64,000 nucleotides of DNA from Alistipes sp. dk3624 (GCF_009557455.1 NZ_CP045651.1:1798001-1862000), one strand, 5' to 3'; counted from the stretch's first letter, positions 43,733 through 53,524 are shown. Notes: generated by a model from the letters alone, not told the origin. Numbers and translations: made by a program.

Positions 43733-44492
43733 GGTGAATTTCGAGCCGGAAGTCGGGATCATTCTCGGAACCGGGCTCGGCGGGCTGGTGGAGAGCATCG
43801 ACATCCGTGCGACGCTCGACTATGCGGAGATACCTGATTTTCCGGTTTCGACGGTCGAAGGACATGCCGGCCGGTTTATTTTCGGTATGCTCGGCGGCCG
43901 GCGGGTCGTCGCGATGCAGGGGCGTTTCCATTATTACGAAGGGTACACGCCGCAGCAGGTGGTTTTTCCGGTGCGGGTGATGAAATTCCTGGGCGTCGGC
44001 CGCCTGTTCGTGTCGAACGCGAGCGGCGGGGTAAACCCGTCGTTCCGCACCGGCGACCTGATGGTGATTACCGACCACATCAACCTGATTCCGAATCCGC
44101 TGATAGGACCCAACGATCCGGAGCTCGGCCCGCGTTTTCCGGACATGAGCGAACCTTACGACGCCGGCCTGATCGCATTGGCCGCCGAGGTGGCTTGCCG
44201 GGAAGGAATCCAGTTGCAGTACGGGTGTTACATCGGGGTGACTGGTCCGACTTTTGAAACCCGCAAAGAATACCGTTTCTACCGTACGGCGGGAGCCGAT
44301 ACCGTAGGCATGTCCACGACGCCGGAAGTGATCGCCGCGAATCATGCGGGTTTGCCGGTATTCGCCGTGTCGATCATTACAAACATGGGGCTCGACGGGA
44401 TGAAGTCGACGCACGAAGAGGTGCAGCGCGAAGGGGCGAAGGCCGAAGCGAAGATGACGCGGCTGTTCGTCGGTATGCTCGAAGCGCTTTAG
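43689..44492 (+). CDS. purine nucleoside phosphorylase
   Basis: It splits inosine and guanosine with phosphate in purine salvage. The protein has 267 residues from ATG 43689. Family I motifs are VGIILGTGLGGLVESI, STVEGHAGRFIFG, QGRFHYYEGYTPQQV, LFVSNASGGVNPSF, DHINLIPNPLIGPND, Glu in TGPTFETRKEYRF and VGMSTTPEVIAANHAG. The gene begins inside the 3' end of lpxK, so the pair is probably translated from one message. A start at 43635 is less likely because it would add a non-conserved leader. Confidence 0.93.
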   Translation: MSERIKNTASFIRNRVNFEPEVGIILGTGLGGLVESIDIRATLDYAEIPDFPVSTVEGHAGRFIFGMLGGRRVVAMQGRFHYYEGYTPQQVVFPVRVMKFLGVGRLFVSNASGGVNPSFRTGDLMVITDHINLIPNPLIGPNDPELGPRFPDMSEPYDAGLIALAAEVACREGIQLQYGCYIGVTGPTFETRKEYRFYRTAGADTVGMSTTPEVIAANHAGLPVFAVSIITNMGLDGMKSTHEEVQREGAKAEAKMTRLFVGMLEAL

Positions 44493-44549
44493 TACGGCGG
44501 TTCCGGGTAAGACGTATCGTATTGTAATATAATTTAATCGGGATAAATC

Positions 44550-45038
44550 ATGGTCAATAAAGTAATTCTTATCGGAAACGTGGGGATGGACCCTGAAGTA
44601 AGGGCTCTGGAAGGGGGCGCTAAGGTCGCGCGGTTGCGGATCGCAACGACCGAGCGGATCTATAATCGACAGACGCAGACCGCGACCGAGCATACCGAGT
44701 GGCATACCGTGACACTGTGGCGCGGGTTGGCCGACGTGGCCGACCGTTATGTCCGCAAAGGGAGCCAGGTCTATATCGAAGGAAGTCTGCGTACGCGCGA
44801 GTGGACGGACAAAGACAACAACAAACGTTACACGACGGAGATCGTCGCCAACGATATGAAGCTGCTCGGTCGTCGCGCCGAAGGCGCGGGCGCGCCGATG
44901 GACGGTAGCACTTACGGCGCCGCTCCGCGTCCTGCCGCCGCTGCGCCTGCGGAAGCGCCGTCGGGAGCCGCTCAGCCGTTCAGCGGCGGAGGCGCTGCGG
45001 AAACGTCGGCCGACGAGGTGGACGACCTGCCCTTTTGA
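44550..45038 (+). CDS. ssb: single-stranded DNA-binding protein
   Basis: It binds single-stranded DNA in replication and repair. The protein has 162 residues. The OB fold (about 1-108) opens MVNKVILIGNVGMDPEVRAL and includes TEWHTVTLWRGLADVADRYV, KGSQVYIEGSLRTREW and TTEIVANDMKLLGRR. A Pro/Ala/Gly-rich flexible linker leads to the acidic tip EVDDLPF that contacts partner proteins. It sits between pnp and the SUI1-like gene in an apparently cotranscribed set. Confidence 0.95.
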   Translation: MVNKVILIGNVGMDPEVRALEGGAKVARLRIATTERIYNRQTQTATEHTEWHTVTLWRGLADVADRYVRKGSQVYIEGSLRTREWTDKDNNKRYTTEIVANDMKLLGRRAEGAGAPMDGSTYGAAPRPAAAAPAEAPSGAAQPFSGGGAAETSADEVDDLPF

Positions 45039-45063
45039 TTTTTCATAGCACGATCAGAACGCG

Positions 45064-45411
45064 ATGACCAACAACGATTGGAAAAACCGGCTCAACGTGG
45101 TCTATTCGACCAATCCCGATTTTCGGTACGAGGAAGAGGAGAAAGGAGAGCGACAGACGCTTCCCGCCGCTCAGCAGCAGTTGAAAGTGTGGATCGATCG
45201 CAAACAGCGCGCCGGGAAACAGGTGACGCTGGTGCGGGGATTCGTCGGTACGGAAGACGACCTGAAAGAACTGGCGCGGTCGCTGAAGAGCAAATGCGGC
45301 GTCGGCGGAACGGCCAAGGACGGAGAGATCCTGATTCAGGGCGATTTCCGCGACCGGGTCGTCGATGTGCTCGTCAAAGCCGGATATAAGGCGAAAAAGG
45401 CGGGAGGATAG
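45064..45411 (+). CDS. SUI1/YciH family translation initiation factor-like protein
   Basis: The protein has 115 residues. The eIF1/SUI1 fold covers about 40-112: LKVWIDRKQRAGKQVTLVRG, FVGTEDDLKELARSLKSKCG, GVGGTAKDGEILIQGDFRDR, and VDVLVKAGYKAKKAGG. Bacterial YciH homologs are reported to influence start-site fidelity, but the role in Bacteroidota is not settled. It lies 25 nt after ssb and 2 nt before the large envelope protein gene. Confidence 0.9.
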   Translation: MTNNDWKNRLNVVYSTNPDFRYEEEEKGERQTLPAAQQQLKVWIDRKQRAGKQVTLVRGFVGTEDDLKELARSLKSKCGVGGTAKDGEILIQGDFRDRVVDVLVKAGYKAKKAGG

Positions 45412-45413
45412 CG

Positions 45414-48260
45414 ATGAAGCGGTGGATCGGGCGGTTGGTCGCCGGGTGGATGTGCGTGTTGCCGGTCGCGGGTTTCGGCCAGTATTACGACTGGGGGCGT
45501 TCGCCGTCGGGCATCCGCTGGAATCAGGCGAATACCGTTGCCGGAAAGATCGTTTATCCGGATTATTTTTCAGCGCAGGCCGCCCGGGTGGCGAATTATA
45601 TGGACACGGTGCGGTCGCATGTTTCCTACGGGTTCAAGTACGGCCCGTTGCGGTTCCCGGTAATTCTGCATACCGAAAATTTCGTTGCAAACGGGATCGT
45701 GATGTGGGCGCCGAAACGGATCGAGCTGGAGGCGATTCCGCCGTCGGCCCCGTTCGCCGAGCCGTGGCTCAAACAACTGGTGACGCACGAATACCGGCAC
45801 GCCGTACAGTACGGCAACCTGCACCGGCGGTTCATGAAATGGGTCGGTTACGTGGTCGGACAGCAGGCGGGTTTGCTTAGTTCGGTGCTGTTGCCGATCT
45901 GGTTCCTCGAAGGGGACGCTGTGATGAACGAGACGCAGATGGCGTCGTTCGGCCGTGCGCTGCAACCCTCTTTTACGATCGAATACCGCGCCTACCTGAC
46001 CGAAGGGACGAAGAAATTCCCGCTCGACAAGTGGTTTTGCGGTTCTTATAAGAATTATATTCCGGATCACTACCAGTTCGGTTATCAACTGGCCGCCTGG
46101 TCGCGCGAACAGTACGGGGACGATATGTGGTCGCGGGTCGCGGAATACGGTTCGAAATATCCCTATACCATTCTGACGACGAAGTGGGCGCTGCATAAGT
46201 ACTACCGCACGTCGGTCAACGAGATCGCGCGCAACACGCTCGACGAGTTGACTCGGTTCTGGCGTTCGCAGCCCGTCGAACCGAACAGCGGCGAAACGCT
46301 GCCGACGCCGATTACCAGTTATACGGTCTACGATGCCCCGATGGCGCTGAACGATACGACGCTGCTGGCGCTGAAACGCGATATGGACAAGACGAGCCGC
46401 GTCGTGGCGGTCGATCCGCGGACGGGCTGCGAACGCCGGTTGTTCTGGACGGGAAGCGTCAATACGCCTCCGGTGCTGTACGACAGTACGCTGTACTGGA
46501 CGGAGTACCGGAGCAGCACGCTGTGGGAACAACGCGTGACGTCGCGGGCGTGCAGTTACGACCTGCGCACCGGCCGACGCCGGACCTTGCGCGAACGCGG
46601 TAAGACGCTGTTCCCGACGCCGTTGCCCGACGGCCGGCTGGCGACGGTCGGTTACGATTATGCGGGGCGTTACAGCCTCGATCCGGGCGACGGAAGGCGT
46701 TTCGATTTTCCGGATACCCTTTCGATACACGGACTCGCTTACGACGAGGTCACCGGAACGCTGGCCGCGATTGCGCTCGGCGACGCGGGGATGTCGATCC
46801 TGCGGATCGACCTACAGGACGGAGTGCTGCGGACGATCAAGGAGCCGACTTATGCGAGCCTCTATAACCTGCGGGCGGGAGCCGGAAAGCTTTCGTTCAA
46901 TTCGATCCAGTCCGGTAAGGACGAAATCCACCTGTTCGACCTTACCGGGGGCCGGGAGTACCGGCTGAGCCGTTCGCGCTACGGTTCGGTGGCTCCGTCG
47001 GCTCCGGACAGTAGCGGAGAACTCTATTTTACGACTTACTCGCTGGACGGATACCGGCTGGCCCGCCAATCGGTTCGCAGCGATTCGCTGATTCCGGTGG
47101 AGCCTCGGAAACTGCCCGAGAATCGGGTCAATCCGCCGCGACGCAAATGGGACGTGATGAACATCGATACGGTGACGGTTTCCGGCGATTTTCCGGCGGA
47201 AACGCGGAAAAAACGATTCCGCAAAGGATTGCATCTGTTTAACCTTCACAGTTGGGCGCCCTGGGATTTCAACCCGTTCCATATCGCCGACGAGAACCGG
47301 ATCGACATCAGTTTCGGCGCTACCGTCATGTCGCAGAATCTGCTGAGCAGTACTTCCGGGTACCTGGCCTACGGCTATGCCCCCGAATTCGGCAGCCGCC
47401 TGCGCGGAGGAATCAACTATTACGGACTTGCGCCGAAATTTGAACTGTCGTTCGAATACGGTGGAGGCAAGCAGTTGCTTTACGGCGTAAAAAACCTCGA
47501 GTACGAAGGGATGAAGCGGAAGAATTATTTTCAGGTCAATCTGCTGGGATACCTGCCGATGACGCTCGCCTCGGGACATCGCGTACGGACGTTGACCCCG
47601 TCTGTGGAGCTGCGCCATATCAATGCGCTGATGTGCGGGGACTCTTCCGTTAAAACCGGGTTTCAGCGGTTAGTGACCGGCCTGAATTTTTCGGACAACG
47701 TCCGGATGGCGACCCGCGACTTTTTGCCTCGGTGGGGCTATGCGGCCCGGTTCGCTATGGTATGCGCCCCGTTCACGGAAGGTTTCGGCCGACTCTATTC
47801 GCTGTACGGGCGGGCCTACCTGCCGGGCGTGATGAAACATCATTCGCTGATGCTGCGCGGAAACCTGCAGCATCAGAACCTGGCTTCCCAGAACTTTTTC
47901 TATAAGGAACTTTTTCCGCGCGGAGCCGCGTACAACATCGTGGCGACCCGGCTCGGGGCCGCGTCGGCCGACTACCAGTTCCCCGTGTGGTGTCCCGACG
48001 GCGGGATCAGCAGCATCGTCTATTTCAGCCGGATCCGGCTGAACGTCTATTACGATTTCGCCCGGTTCAGACAGGCGATTCCTTCGGTGTTCAGAACGTT
48101 CTACCGGATGCATACGGTCACTTCCTACGGCGGCGAGATCATCTTCGACATGCATCCGCTGCGGATTCCGGCGAAGACTACGACGGTCGGGTTTTACATC
48201 TATAAGCCCAGCGACCGTTCGGGCGTGGTGGGCGGCGTGAAACTGTCGCTTCCGATCTGA
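45414..48260 (+). CDS. large envelope protein: gluzincin-like peptidase, propeller and barrel
   Basis: The protein has 948 residues with a signal peptide (1-22, GFGQ). Residues about 25-270 resemble a peptidase MA-type zinc domain with HEYRH at 125-129 and a candidate third ligand Glu166 in PIWFLEGDAV. Residues about 300-590 have TolB-like propeller strands (VVAVDPRTGCERRLF, TLAAIALGDAGMSILRIDL, GKDEIHLFDLTGGREYRLS). Residues about 600-948 are aromatic beta strands ending HPLRIPAKTTTVGFYIYKPS and GVVGGVKLSLPI, resembling an outer-membrane barrel. It would be a surface- or periplasm-facing protease fused to its own membrane anchor. The substrate is unknown. It starts 2 nt after the SUI1-like gene. 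Confidence 0.75.
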   Translation: MKRWIGRLVAGWMCVLPVAGFGQYYDWGRSPSGIRWNQANTVAGKIVYPDYFSAQAARVANYMDTVRSHVSYGFKYGPLRFPVILHTENFVANGIVMWAPKRIELEAIPPSAPFAEPWLKQLVTHEYRHAVQYGNLHRRFMKWVGYVVGQQAGLLSSVLLPIWFLEGDAVMNETQMASFGRALQPSFTIEYRAYLTEGTKKFPLDKWFCGSYKNYIPDHYQFGYQLAAWSREQYGDDMWSRVAEYGSKYPYTILTTKWALHKYYRTSVNEIARNTLDELTRFWRSQPVEPNSGETLPTPITSYTVYDAPMALNDTTLLALKRDMDKTSRVVAVDPRTGCERRLFWTGSVNTPPVLYDSTLYWTEYRSSTLWEQRVTSRACSYDLRTGRRRTLRERGKTLFPTPLPDGRLATVGYDYAGRYSLDPGDGRRFDFPDTLSIHGLAYDEVTGTLAAIALGDAGMSILRIDLQDGVLRTIKEPTYASLYNLRAGAGKLSFNSIQSGKDEIHLFDLTGGREYRLSRSRYGSVAPSAPDSSGELYFTTYSLDGYRLARQSVRSDSLIPVEPRKLPENRVNPPRRKWDVMNIDTVTVSGDFPAETRKKRFRKGLHLFNLHSWAPWDFNPFHIADENRIDISFGATVMSQNLLSSTSGYLAYGYAPEFGSRLRGGINYYGLAPKFELSFEYGGGKQLLYGVKNLEYEGMKRKNYFQVNLLGYLPMTLASGHRVRTLTPSVELRHINALMCGDSSVKTGFQRLVTGLNFSDNVRMATRDFLPRWGYAARFAMVCAPFTEGFGRLYSLYGRAYLPGVMKHHSLMLRGNLQHQNLASQNFFYKELFPRGAAYNIVATRLGAASADYQFPVWCPDGGISSIVYFSRIRLNVYYDFARFRQAIPSVFRTFYRMHTVTSYGGEIIFDMHPLRIPAKTTTVGFYIYKPSDRSGVVGGVKLSLPI

Positions 48261-48325
48261 TCGGAAAGGGCTGTAAAATAAGCGGGCGCCAAAAACGTTG
48301 TTTATTAAAATAGCGATTAAAATTG

Positions 48326-48333
48326 TACCTTTG
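48326..48333 (+). promoter_or_regulatory. -7 promoter element of PBP gene
   Basis: TACCTTTG matches TAnnTTTG exactly, 23 nt before the ATG at 48357. The -33 region is not clear. Confidence 0.6.
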
Positions 48334-48356
48334 CCCGAGATAACCGTTGCATCGTC

Positions 48357-50723
48357 ATGACCAAAAAGAAGATTATCGATAAGCTTCAAACCCCCAAGGC
48401 CGTAAAATGGTTCTGGATTATACTCGTATCGCCCGTTGCGCTGATCGTTTTGCTGCTACTGCTGATTCGCCTCGGCGTATTCGGGAAACTGCCGACTTTC
48501 GAAGAGCTCGAGAACCCGAAAAGCAACCTGGCTACCGAAATCTATTCGGAGGACGGGCAGATGATCGGCAGCTTTTTTGTCCAGAACCGTTCCTATGTCG
48601 ATTACAGCGAACTTTCCCCGGCACTGGTGGCGGCCCTGACGTCGACCGAAGACATGCGTTTCTACTCCCATTCCGGGATCGATTTCATTTCGCTGGCCCG
48701 CGTGGCCGTCAAGACGATGGCGCTCGGCAACCGCAATCAGGGCGGCGGCAGCACGATTACGCAGCAGTTGGCCAAAAATCTCTACCCGCGCGATACGGCC
48801 GTCTACGACAACCCGGTTTCGAAGGGTTCCAAACTGGTGATCTCGAAGCTGAAAGAGTGGATTACGGCCGTGATGCTGGAGTATAACTATACGAAAGAGG
48901 AGATCCTGACGATGTACCTGAATACGGTGCTTTACGGCAGCAACGCCTACGGCATCAAGTCGGCGGCGCGGACCTTCTTCAACAAACTGCCGTCGGAACT
49001 GAACGTGCAGGAGGCGGCGATGCTGGTCGGCGTGGTGAATGCGCCGACGCGTTACAGCCCGCGCAGCAATCCGGATCGGGCTCTTATCAGGCGCAATACG
49101 GTGATCGACCGGATGAGGGCCGGGGGATTTCTGACGCGTCACCAACGCGATTCGATCAAGGCGCTGCCGATCGTACTGGATTACCATCCGATTTCGCACG
49201 ACGAGGGTACCGGCACCTATTTTCGGAGTATGTTACAGATCGTGATGACCTCGGATCGGCCCGACCGCAAAAGTTTTGCGCCGGGAGTGGCCGGCGATTG
49301 GGATTACAAGGCGGCCGTCGAACTGTGGGACAAAAATCCGCTGTACGGCTGGTGTCGGAAAAATACGAAGGCGAACGGCGCTCAATACGATTTGTACCGC
49401 GACGGGCTGAAGATCTATACGACGATCAATGCGACGATGCAGAAATATGCCGAGAAGGCCGTATGGGCGCAGATGGGCGGTAACGTACAACCGATGATGG
49501 ATCGGGTGCTGAAGGGGCGGCGGAGTATTTTCTCGAACCTCAGCAAGGAAGAGGAACAGGCGATTATCAACCGCGCAATGCGTAATTCCGACCGCTATCG
49601 GATGTTGAAAAAAGAGGGAGCTACCGAGAAGGAAATTCAACAGGCGTTCGACACGCCGGTCAAAATGCGGGTTTTCAGTTACAAGGGCGACCGGGATACC
49701 ACGATGACCCCCCGCGATTCGCTGTATTACTACAAGCGTTTCCTGCGGGCTTCGCTGATGGCCCTCGACCCGTCGAACGGTTATGTGAAAGCCTATGTGG
49801 GCGGCCCGTCGTTCCGTTATTTCAAATACGATATGGTCAAGCAGGGCAAACGCCAGATCGGGTCGACGATCAAACCGTTCGTCTATACCTTCGCGATCGA
49901 GCAATTGGGGCTGACGCCCTGTACGCCGGTGCCGAACCTCCCGGTCACGATCGAAACCTACAACGAGCCGTGGTCGCCGCGCGAGGCCAGCAAAGTGGTT
50001 TACGACGGAAATCCGAGACCGCTGCGGTGGGGCCTGGCCAACAGCCGCAACAACTATTCGGCATGGATCATGAAACAGGCGCGGCAGCCGGAAGCGGTAG
50101 CCGAATTTATTCATAAGTTCGGTATTCACAGCTATGTGGATCCCGTGCCGGCCCTGTGCGTCGGAACGTCGGACTTTTCGCTGTTCGAACTGGTCGGCGC
50201 TTACGGGACGTTCGCCAACCGGGGCGTGCATATCGATCCAATTTTCGTGACGCGGATCGAAGACCGTCACGGCAACGTGCTGGCCAATTTTACTGCGCCG
50301 GCTCAGGATGCCATTTCCGAACAGACGGCCTATACGATGCTCGGTATGCTGAAAAACGTCGTCAATGCCGGAACGGCCGGCCGCATCCGGGCGCTCGGGA
50401 TCACGGCCGATATGGGCGGCAAGACCGGGACGACGCAGAACAACTCCGACGCTTGGTTCGTCGGCGTGACGCCGAAGCTGGTCGCCGGCGTGTGGGTCGG
50501 CGGCGAAGACCGGAGCATCCATCTCTCTTCGGGCGGCGAAGGATCGCGGATCGCGCTGCCGATTTTCGCCGATTTCATCAAGCGGGTCTACAACGAGCCG
50601 AAGCTCGGAATCACGCAGAAAGACCAATTCCCGATACCGGTCGGCGCGGTTTCCTACGACTGCGACGAGAGCGACCTCCATGCTCCCGCATCGCAGACGC
50701 GCGACGACGAGTTTTTCGATTAG
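48357..50723 (+). CDS. class A penicillin-binding protein (PBP1A-like)
   Basis: It is a bifunctional peptidoglycan synthase in the inner membrane. The protein has 788 residues. One transmembrane segment lies at about 19-40. The GT51 glycosyltransferase domain has Glu98 in STEDMRFYSHSGID and GGGSTITQQLAKNLY (about 130-144). The transpeptidase domain has the SxxK serine in RQIGSTIKPFVYTF, SxN in NSRNNYSAW and KTG in GGKTGTTQNNSDAWFVG. The C-terminus is short and acidic. The stop region overlaps by four bases the end of the minus-strand ORF at 50720. Confidence 0.95.
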   Translation: MTKKKIIDKLQTPKAVKWFWIILVSPVALIVLLLLLIRLGVFGKLPTFEELENPKSNLATEIYSEDGQMIGSFFVQNRSYVDYSELSPALVAALTSTEDMRFYSHSGIDFISLARVAVKTMALGNRNQGGGSTITQQLAKNLYPRDTAVYDNPVSKGSKLVISKLKEWITAVMLEYNYTKEEILTMYLNTVLYGSNAYGIKSAARTFFNKLPSELNVQEAAMLVGVVNAPTRYSPRSNPDRALIRRNTVIDRMRAGGFLTRHQRDSIKALPIVLDYHPISHDEGTGTYFRSMLQIVMTSDRPDRKSFAPGVAGDWDYKAAVELWDKNPLYGWCRKNTKANGAQYDLYRDGLKIYTTINATMQKYAEKAVWAQMGGNVQPMMDRVLKGRRSIFSNLSKEEEQAIINRAMRNSDRYRMLKKEGATEKEIQQAFDTPVKMRVFSYKGDRDTTMTPRDSLYYYKRFLRASLMALDPSNGYVKAYVGGPSFRYFKYDMVKQGKRQIGSTIKPFVYTFAIEQLGLTPCTPVPNLPVTIETYNEPWSPREASKVVYDGNPRPLRWGLANSRNNYSAWIMKQARQPEAVAEFIHKFGIHSYVDPVPALCVGTSDFSLFELVGAYGTFANRGVHIDPIFVTRIEDRHGNVLANFTAPAQDAISEQTAYTMLGMLKNVVNAGTAGRIRALGITADMGGKTGTTQNNSDAWFVGVTPKLVAGVWVGGEDRSIHLSSGGEGSRIALPIFADFIKRVYNEPKLGITQKDQFPIPVGAVSYDCDESDLHAPASQTRDDEFFD

Positions 50724-50926
50724 ATTTCCGGTTCGACAGTCGTTTCCGCAGGTTTGAAAAAACGGACGTATGGAATTCTGTAAAAATGTTCCGAGTGTTC
50801 CTGTATTTCTTTGATCGGAACGAAAAGTTGAGTCGTTTTTAGATCTTTGTTCATAAGACAAAGAAACGGAACGTTTTCTTTATCCAGTATACCTAATCGG
50901 ATATCGTGAGTTACATATAATTTCAT
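50720..50926 (-). CDS. small ORF coupled to propeller gene, possible thioredoxin-like C-terminal remnant
   Basis: The 68-residue frame starts at an ATG overlapping the stop of the propeller gene (ATGA at 50926-50923). It has no signal peptide. The sequence DIRLGILDKENVPFLCLMNK, then LFVPIKEIQEHSEHFY, loosely resembles the end of the thioredoxin-like lipoproteins that often follow propeller genes. It could be a remnant with the redox domain lost. The overlap and base composition argue for real coding, but no firm homology is claimed. It converges tail to tail with the PBP gene. Confidence 0.45.
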   Translation of the reverse strand: MKLYVTHDIRLGILDKENVPFLCLMNKDLKTTQLFVPIKEIQEHSEHFYRIPYVRFFKPAETTVEPEI

Positions 50927-52125
50927 GGATTATTCTTGATATGAGCTACGACGATGACCGGATTGTCGTTTGCTGTGATTGTTTTGCTTAGGTTCGCTAT
51001 TTGAGGATTATCACTGTTTCGAAAATAATCGAAATAGAAAGATTCCATAACATAATAGAAGTTTTTACCGTCTGTCGCCATAGGCATAAACGGAATCGTT
51101 TTGTCCAGATCGTTGACGACGGGAATCCGGTTATCGGTGTTTTTTTCCCAAATGCGGACTCCTTCCTTAAATGTTTTGCGCCGGGGATTGTAAAATCCGT
51201 AATAACTTTTATTGTTATGCCGGTAAAAGAGATAAACAACGCTGTCGCTTTCGAGCATGTTGCAAATTACCGGATATTGAGGCTTAGAATCTTCCTGTGA
51301 GGCTTCTTGAGCCGATTTACTGCTACTTGCCGTCCGTTGTAGTTCCCGCATTTGGGGGGTAACGCCGAGGTCTACGTAATATTCCGGCTGAACCTTATTG
51401 TTGCAAATACTGTAAACGGTATCGTTTAGCGGCATGATTAGGTGTACCGTATCGTTCGAATAAGTGCTGGACAGATTGTTGATAAGACCCGTAATTCCTA
51501 ATCGGTTGATTGTGCTGTTGAAAAATAATTTTGATTGAGTTTTACGGGTTTGCAGGTCGAAAAGAATCAGATTGGGAGATTTGGAACGGATGCTGTAATT
51601 CGGATTGTTGATGTAGTCACAATAGCAGGCCAGTCGGTTGTTTCCCAAATAAGCGATCGAGGTCGTGATAAAATCCAGTCTGATTTTTTCGATAAATTCT
51701 CCTTCATAAGTGAATATGGAAATTTTCTGGGCCATATCGTCGTGAACGATCAGTCTTTTGTTAGAGACGTCTACGGCGACGTCGTTCAAGCTCAAATATT
51801 CTCCGGGCCCTCGGCCTTTTTTATTGATTTTACGGATAAACTTTCCCGATTTATCGAAGATGTAAATCGTTTGCGTGATATCTTTATCCACTATTAGAAT
51901 ACGGTCTTTCAACGGGATTATTTTATCGATTACTCCTATTAGGTTCGAAGTATCGGTAGCCAGTTTGATATAAGATAATGAATCCGCAATGTCAGAAAGA
52001 TGTAGCAGGTGTTCTGTCGTTTGCAACGGCGGATGCAGAACGGTTAGCCCGGTCGCCGGACGATTCCGGTGGCAGGCCGACAACAGGATTGCACCTGAAA
52101 AAATAACAAACAGCGTTCGGGTCAT
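50923..52125 (-). CDS. 6-bladed beta-propeller lipoprotein
   Basis: The protein has 400 residues from ATG 52125. The signal peptide ends in a lipobox with Cys18 (ILLSACHRN). The family features are intact: IADSLSYIKLATDTSNLIG, RILIVDKDITQTIYIFDKSG, KFIRKINKKG and the GRGPGEYL motif. An upstream in-frame ATG at 52164 is rejected because it hides the signal peptide and lies in the promoter -7 element. A small coupled ORF follows. The gene is not near an NVEALA gene. The function is unknown. Confidence 0.82.
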   Translation of the reverse strand: MTRTLFVIFSGAILLSACHRNRPATGLTVLHPPLQTTEHLLHLSDIADSLSYIKLATDTSNLIGVIDKIIPLKDRILIVDKDITQTIYIFDKSGKFIRKINKKGRGPGEYLSLNDVAVDVSNKRLIVHDDMAQKISIFTYEGEFIEKIRLDFITTSIAYLGNNRLACYCDYINNPNYSIRSKSPNLILFDLQTRKTQSKLFFNSTINRLGITGLINNLSSTYSNDTVHLIMPLNDTVYSICNNKVQPEYYVDLGVTPQMRELQRTASSSKSAQEASQEDSKPQYPVICNMLESDSVVYLFYRHNNKSYYGFYNPRRKTFKEGVRIWEKNTDNRIPVVNDLDKTIPFMPMATDGKNFYYVMESFYFDYFRNSDNPQIANLSKTITANDNPVIVVAHIKNNP

Positions 52126-52161
52126 GTTTTTACCGGATGGTCGATCGGGCGTTTCGTATTC

Positions 52162-52192
52162 CAAAGTTATGAAATAAAGTCTTTTCAGAAAA
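52162..52192 (-). promoter_or_regulatory. candidate promoter of propeller gene 50923-52125
   Basis: On the minus strand TAACTTTG (52169-52162) is an exact -7 match, with TTTT 19 nt upstream in place of TTTG. It overlaps the ATG at 52164, which supports the start at 52125. Confidence 0.6.
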
Positions 52193-52353
52193 ATTCACGG
52201 ATCGGTTTGCTTCGTATTTCGGCAGCGAAACTTAAAGGTAATCCCTGTCGGTATTCCGTCTTATGATTTTTAATGGAAGATGTTTCGAAAACATGTAAAT
52301 AAAACAAATAGAATAAAAATTTAACAAATAGTTTATTTTAAAATAAAACCTGT

Positions 52354-52403
52354 TACCTTTGTCGCAAACAGAAGGCTTTTACGAAAAAAAGTCATTATTT
52401 TTG
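52354..52403 (+). promoter_or_regulatory. two candidate -7 elements upstream of asd
   Basis: TACCTTTG (52354-52361, with TTTA 18 nt upstream) and TATTTTTG (52396-52403) both fit TAnnTTTG. The region 52193-52353 before them holds no gene and is AT-rich. Confidence 0.5.
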
Positions 52404-52481
52404 CCGAAACAATAGATAGAAACGTTTTTAATAAAGGGCTTTCCCCGCGGGAAGGTTTCCTGTTTAAAAGTCTTTAAAATT

Positions 52482-53492
52482 ATGAAAGTTGCGATTGTTG
52501 GCGCAAGCGGCGCCGTAGGCCAGGAATTTCTCCGGGTGCTGGAACAACGGGAATTTCCGATCGACGAATTGTTATTGTTCGGTTCCGAACGCAGTGCGGG
52601 CCGTAAATATACGTTCCGGGGTAAGGAGCTGACCGTGCGTCTGCTGGCCCATAACGACGATTTCAAAGGGGTCGATATCGCTTTTGCGTCGGCCGGAGCC
52701 GGTACGTCGAAAGAGTTTGCCGAGACGATCACCAAATTCGGGACGCTGATGATCGACAATTCGAGCGCATTCCGGATGGATGAAAATGTGCCGCTGGTGG
52801 TTCCCGAAGTGAATCCGACCGATGCGGTCAATCCGCCCCGCCGGATCATCGCTAACCCGAACTGTACGACGATCCAGATGGTCGTGGCGCTCAAGGCGAT
52901 CGAGAATCTGTCCCATATCCGCCGGGTGCACGTATCGACTTACCAGTCCGCCAGCGGCGCCGGAGCGAGCGCGATGGCCGAACTGGCCGAACAGCACGCC
53001 CAGTTGGTGCGCGGCGAAGAACCGACCGTCGAAAAATTCGCTTTTCAATTGGCTTTCAATGTTATCCCTCAGGTGGATGTCTTTACCGACAACGGTTATA
53101 CCAAAGAGGAGATGAAGATGTTCAACGAGACGCGTAAGATCATGCATTCGGACGTGAAGGTCAGTGCGACCTGCGTGCGCGTTCCGGTAATGCGCGCCCA
53201 CTCCGAGTCGATCTGGCTCGAGACCGAACGGCCCGTATCCGTCGAAGAGGCGCGCAAGGCGTTCGCGGGCGCAGAAGGGGTGGTGCTGATGGACGAACCG
53301 GGAGAAAAAGTTTATCCGATGCCGCTGCCGTTGGCCGGTGTGGACGCCGTGTACGTGGGGCGTATCCGCAAGGATCTGGCCGATCCGAACGGACTTACGT
53401 TCTGGTGCGTCAGCGACCAGATTCGCAAAGGCGCGGCGCTGAATGCCGTGCAGATCGCCGAATACCTCGTAAAGGAGGGACATGTGAAATAA
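52482..53492 (+). CDS. asd: aspartate-semialdehyde dehydrogenase
   Basis: It reduces aspartyl phosphate to aspartate semialdehyde for lysine/diaminopimelate, threonine and methionine synthesis. The protein has 336 residues. The NADP loop [20 protein letters not shown] is at 3-22, the catalytic Cys in [15 protein letters not shown], and [14 protein letters not shown] and [15 protein letters not shown] carry substrate-binding residues. It ends with a [17 protein letters not shown] helix. It is monocistronic here, with a terminator 30 nt after the stop. Confidence 0.96.
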   Translation: MKVAIVGASGAVGQEFLRVLEQREFPIDELLLFGSERSAGRKYTFRGKELTVRLLAHNDDFKGVDIAFASAGAGTSKEFAETITKFGTLMIDNSSAFRMDENVPLVVPEVNPTDAVNPPRRIIANPNCTTIQMVVALKAIENLSHIRRVHVSTYQSASGAGASAMAELAEQHAQLVRGEEPTVEKFAFQLAFNVIPQVDVFTDNGYTKEEMKMFNETRKIMHSDVKVSATCVRVPVMRAHSESIWLETERPVSVEEARKAFAGAEGVVLMDEPGEKVYPMPLPLAGVDAVYVGRIRKDLADPNGLTFWCVSDQIRKGAALNAVQIAEYLVKEGHVK

Positions 53493-53524
53493 GGATTTCC
53501 CGGGAACGGGAAGGTATGAATAGG

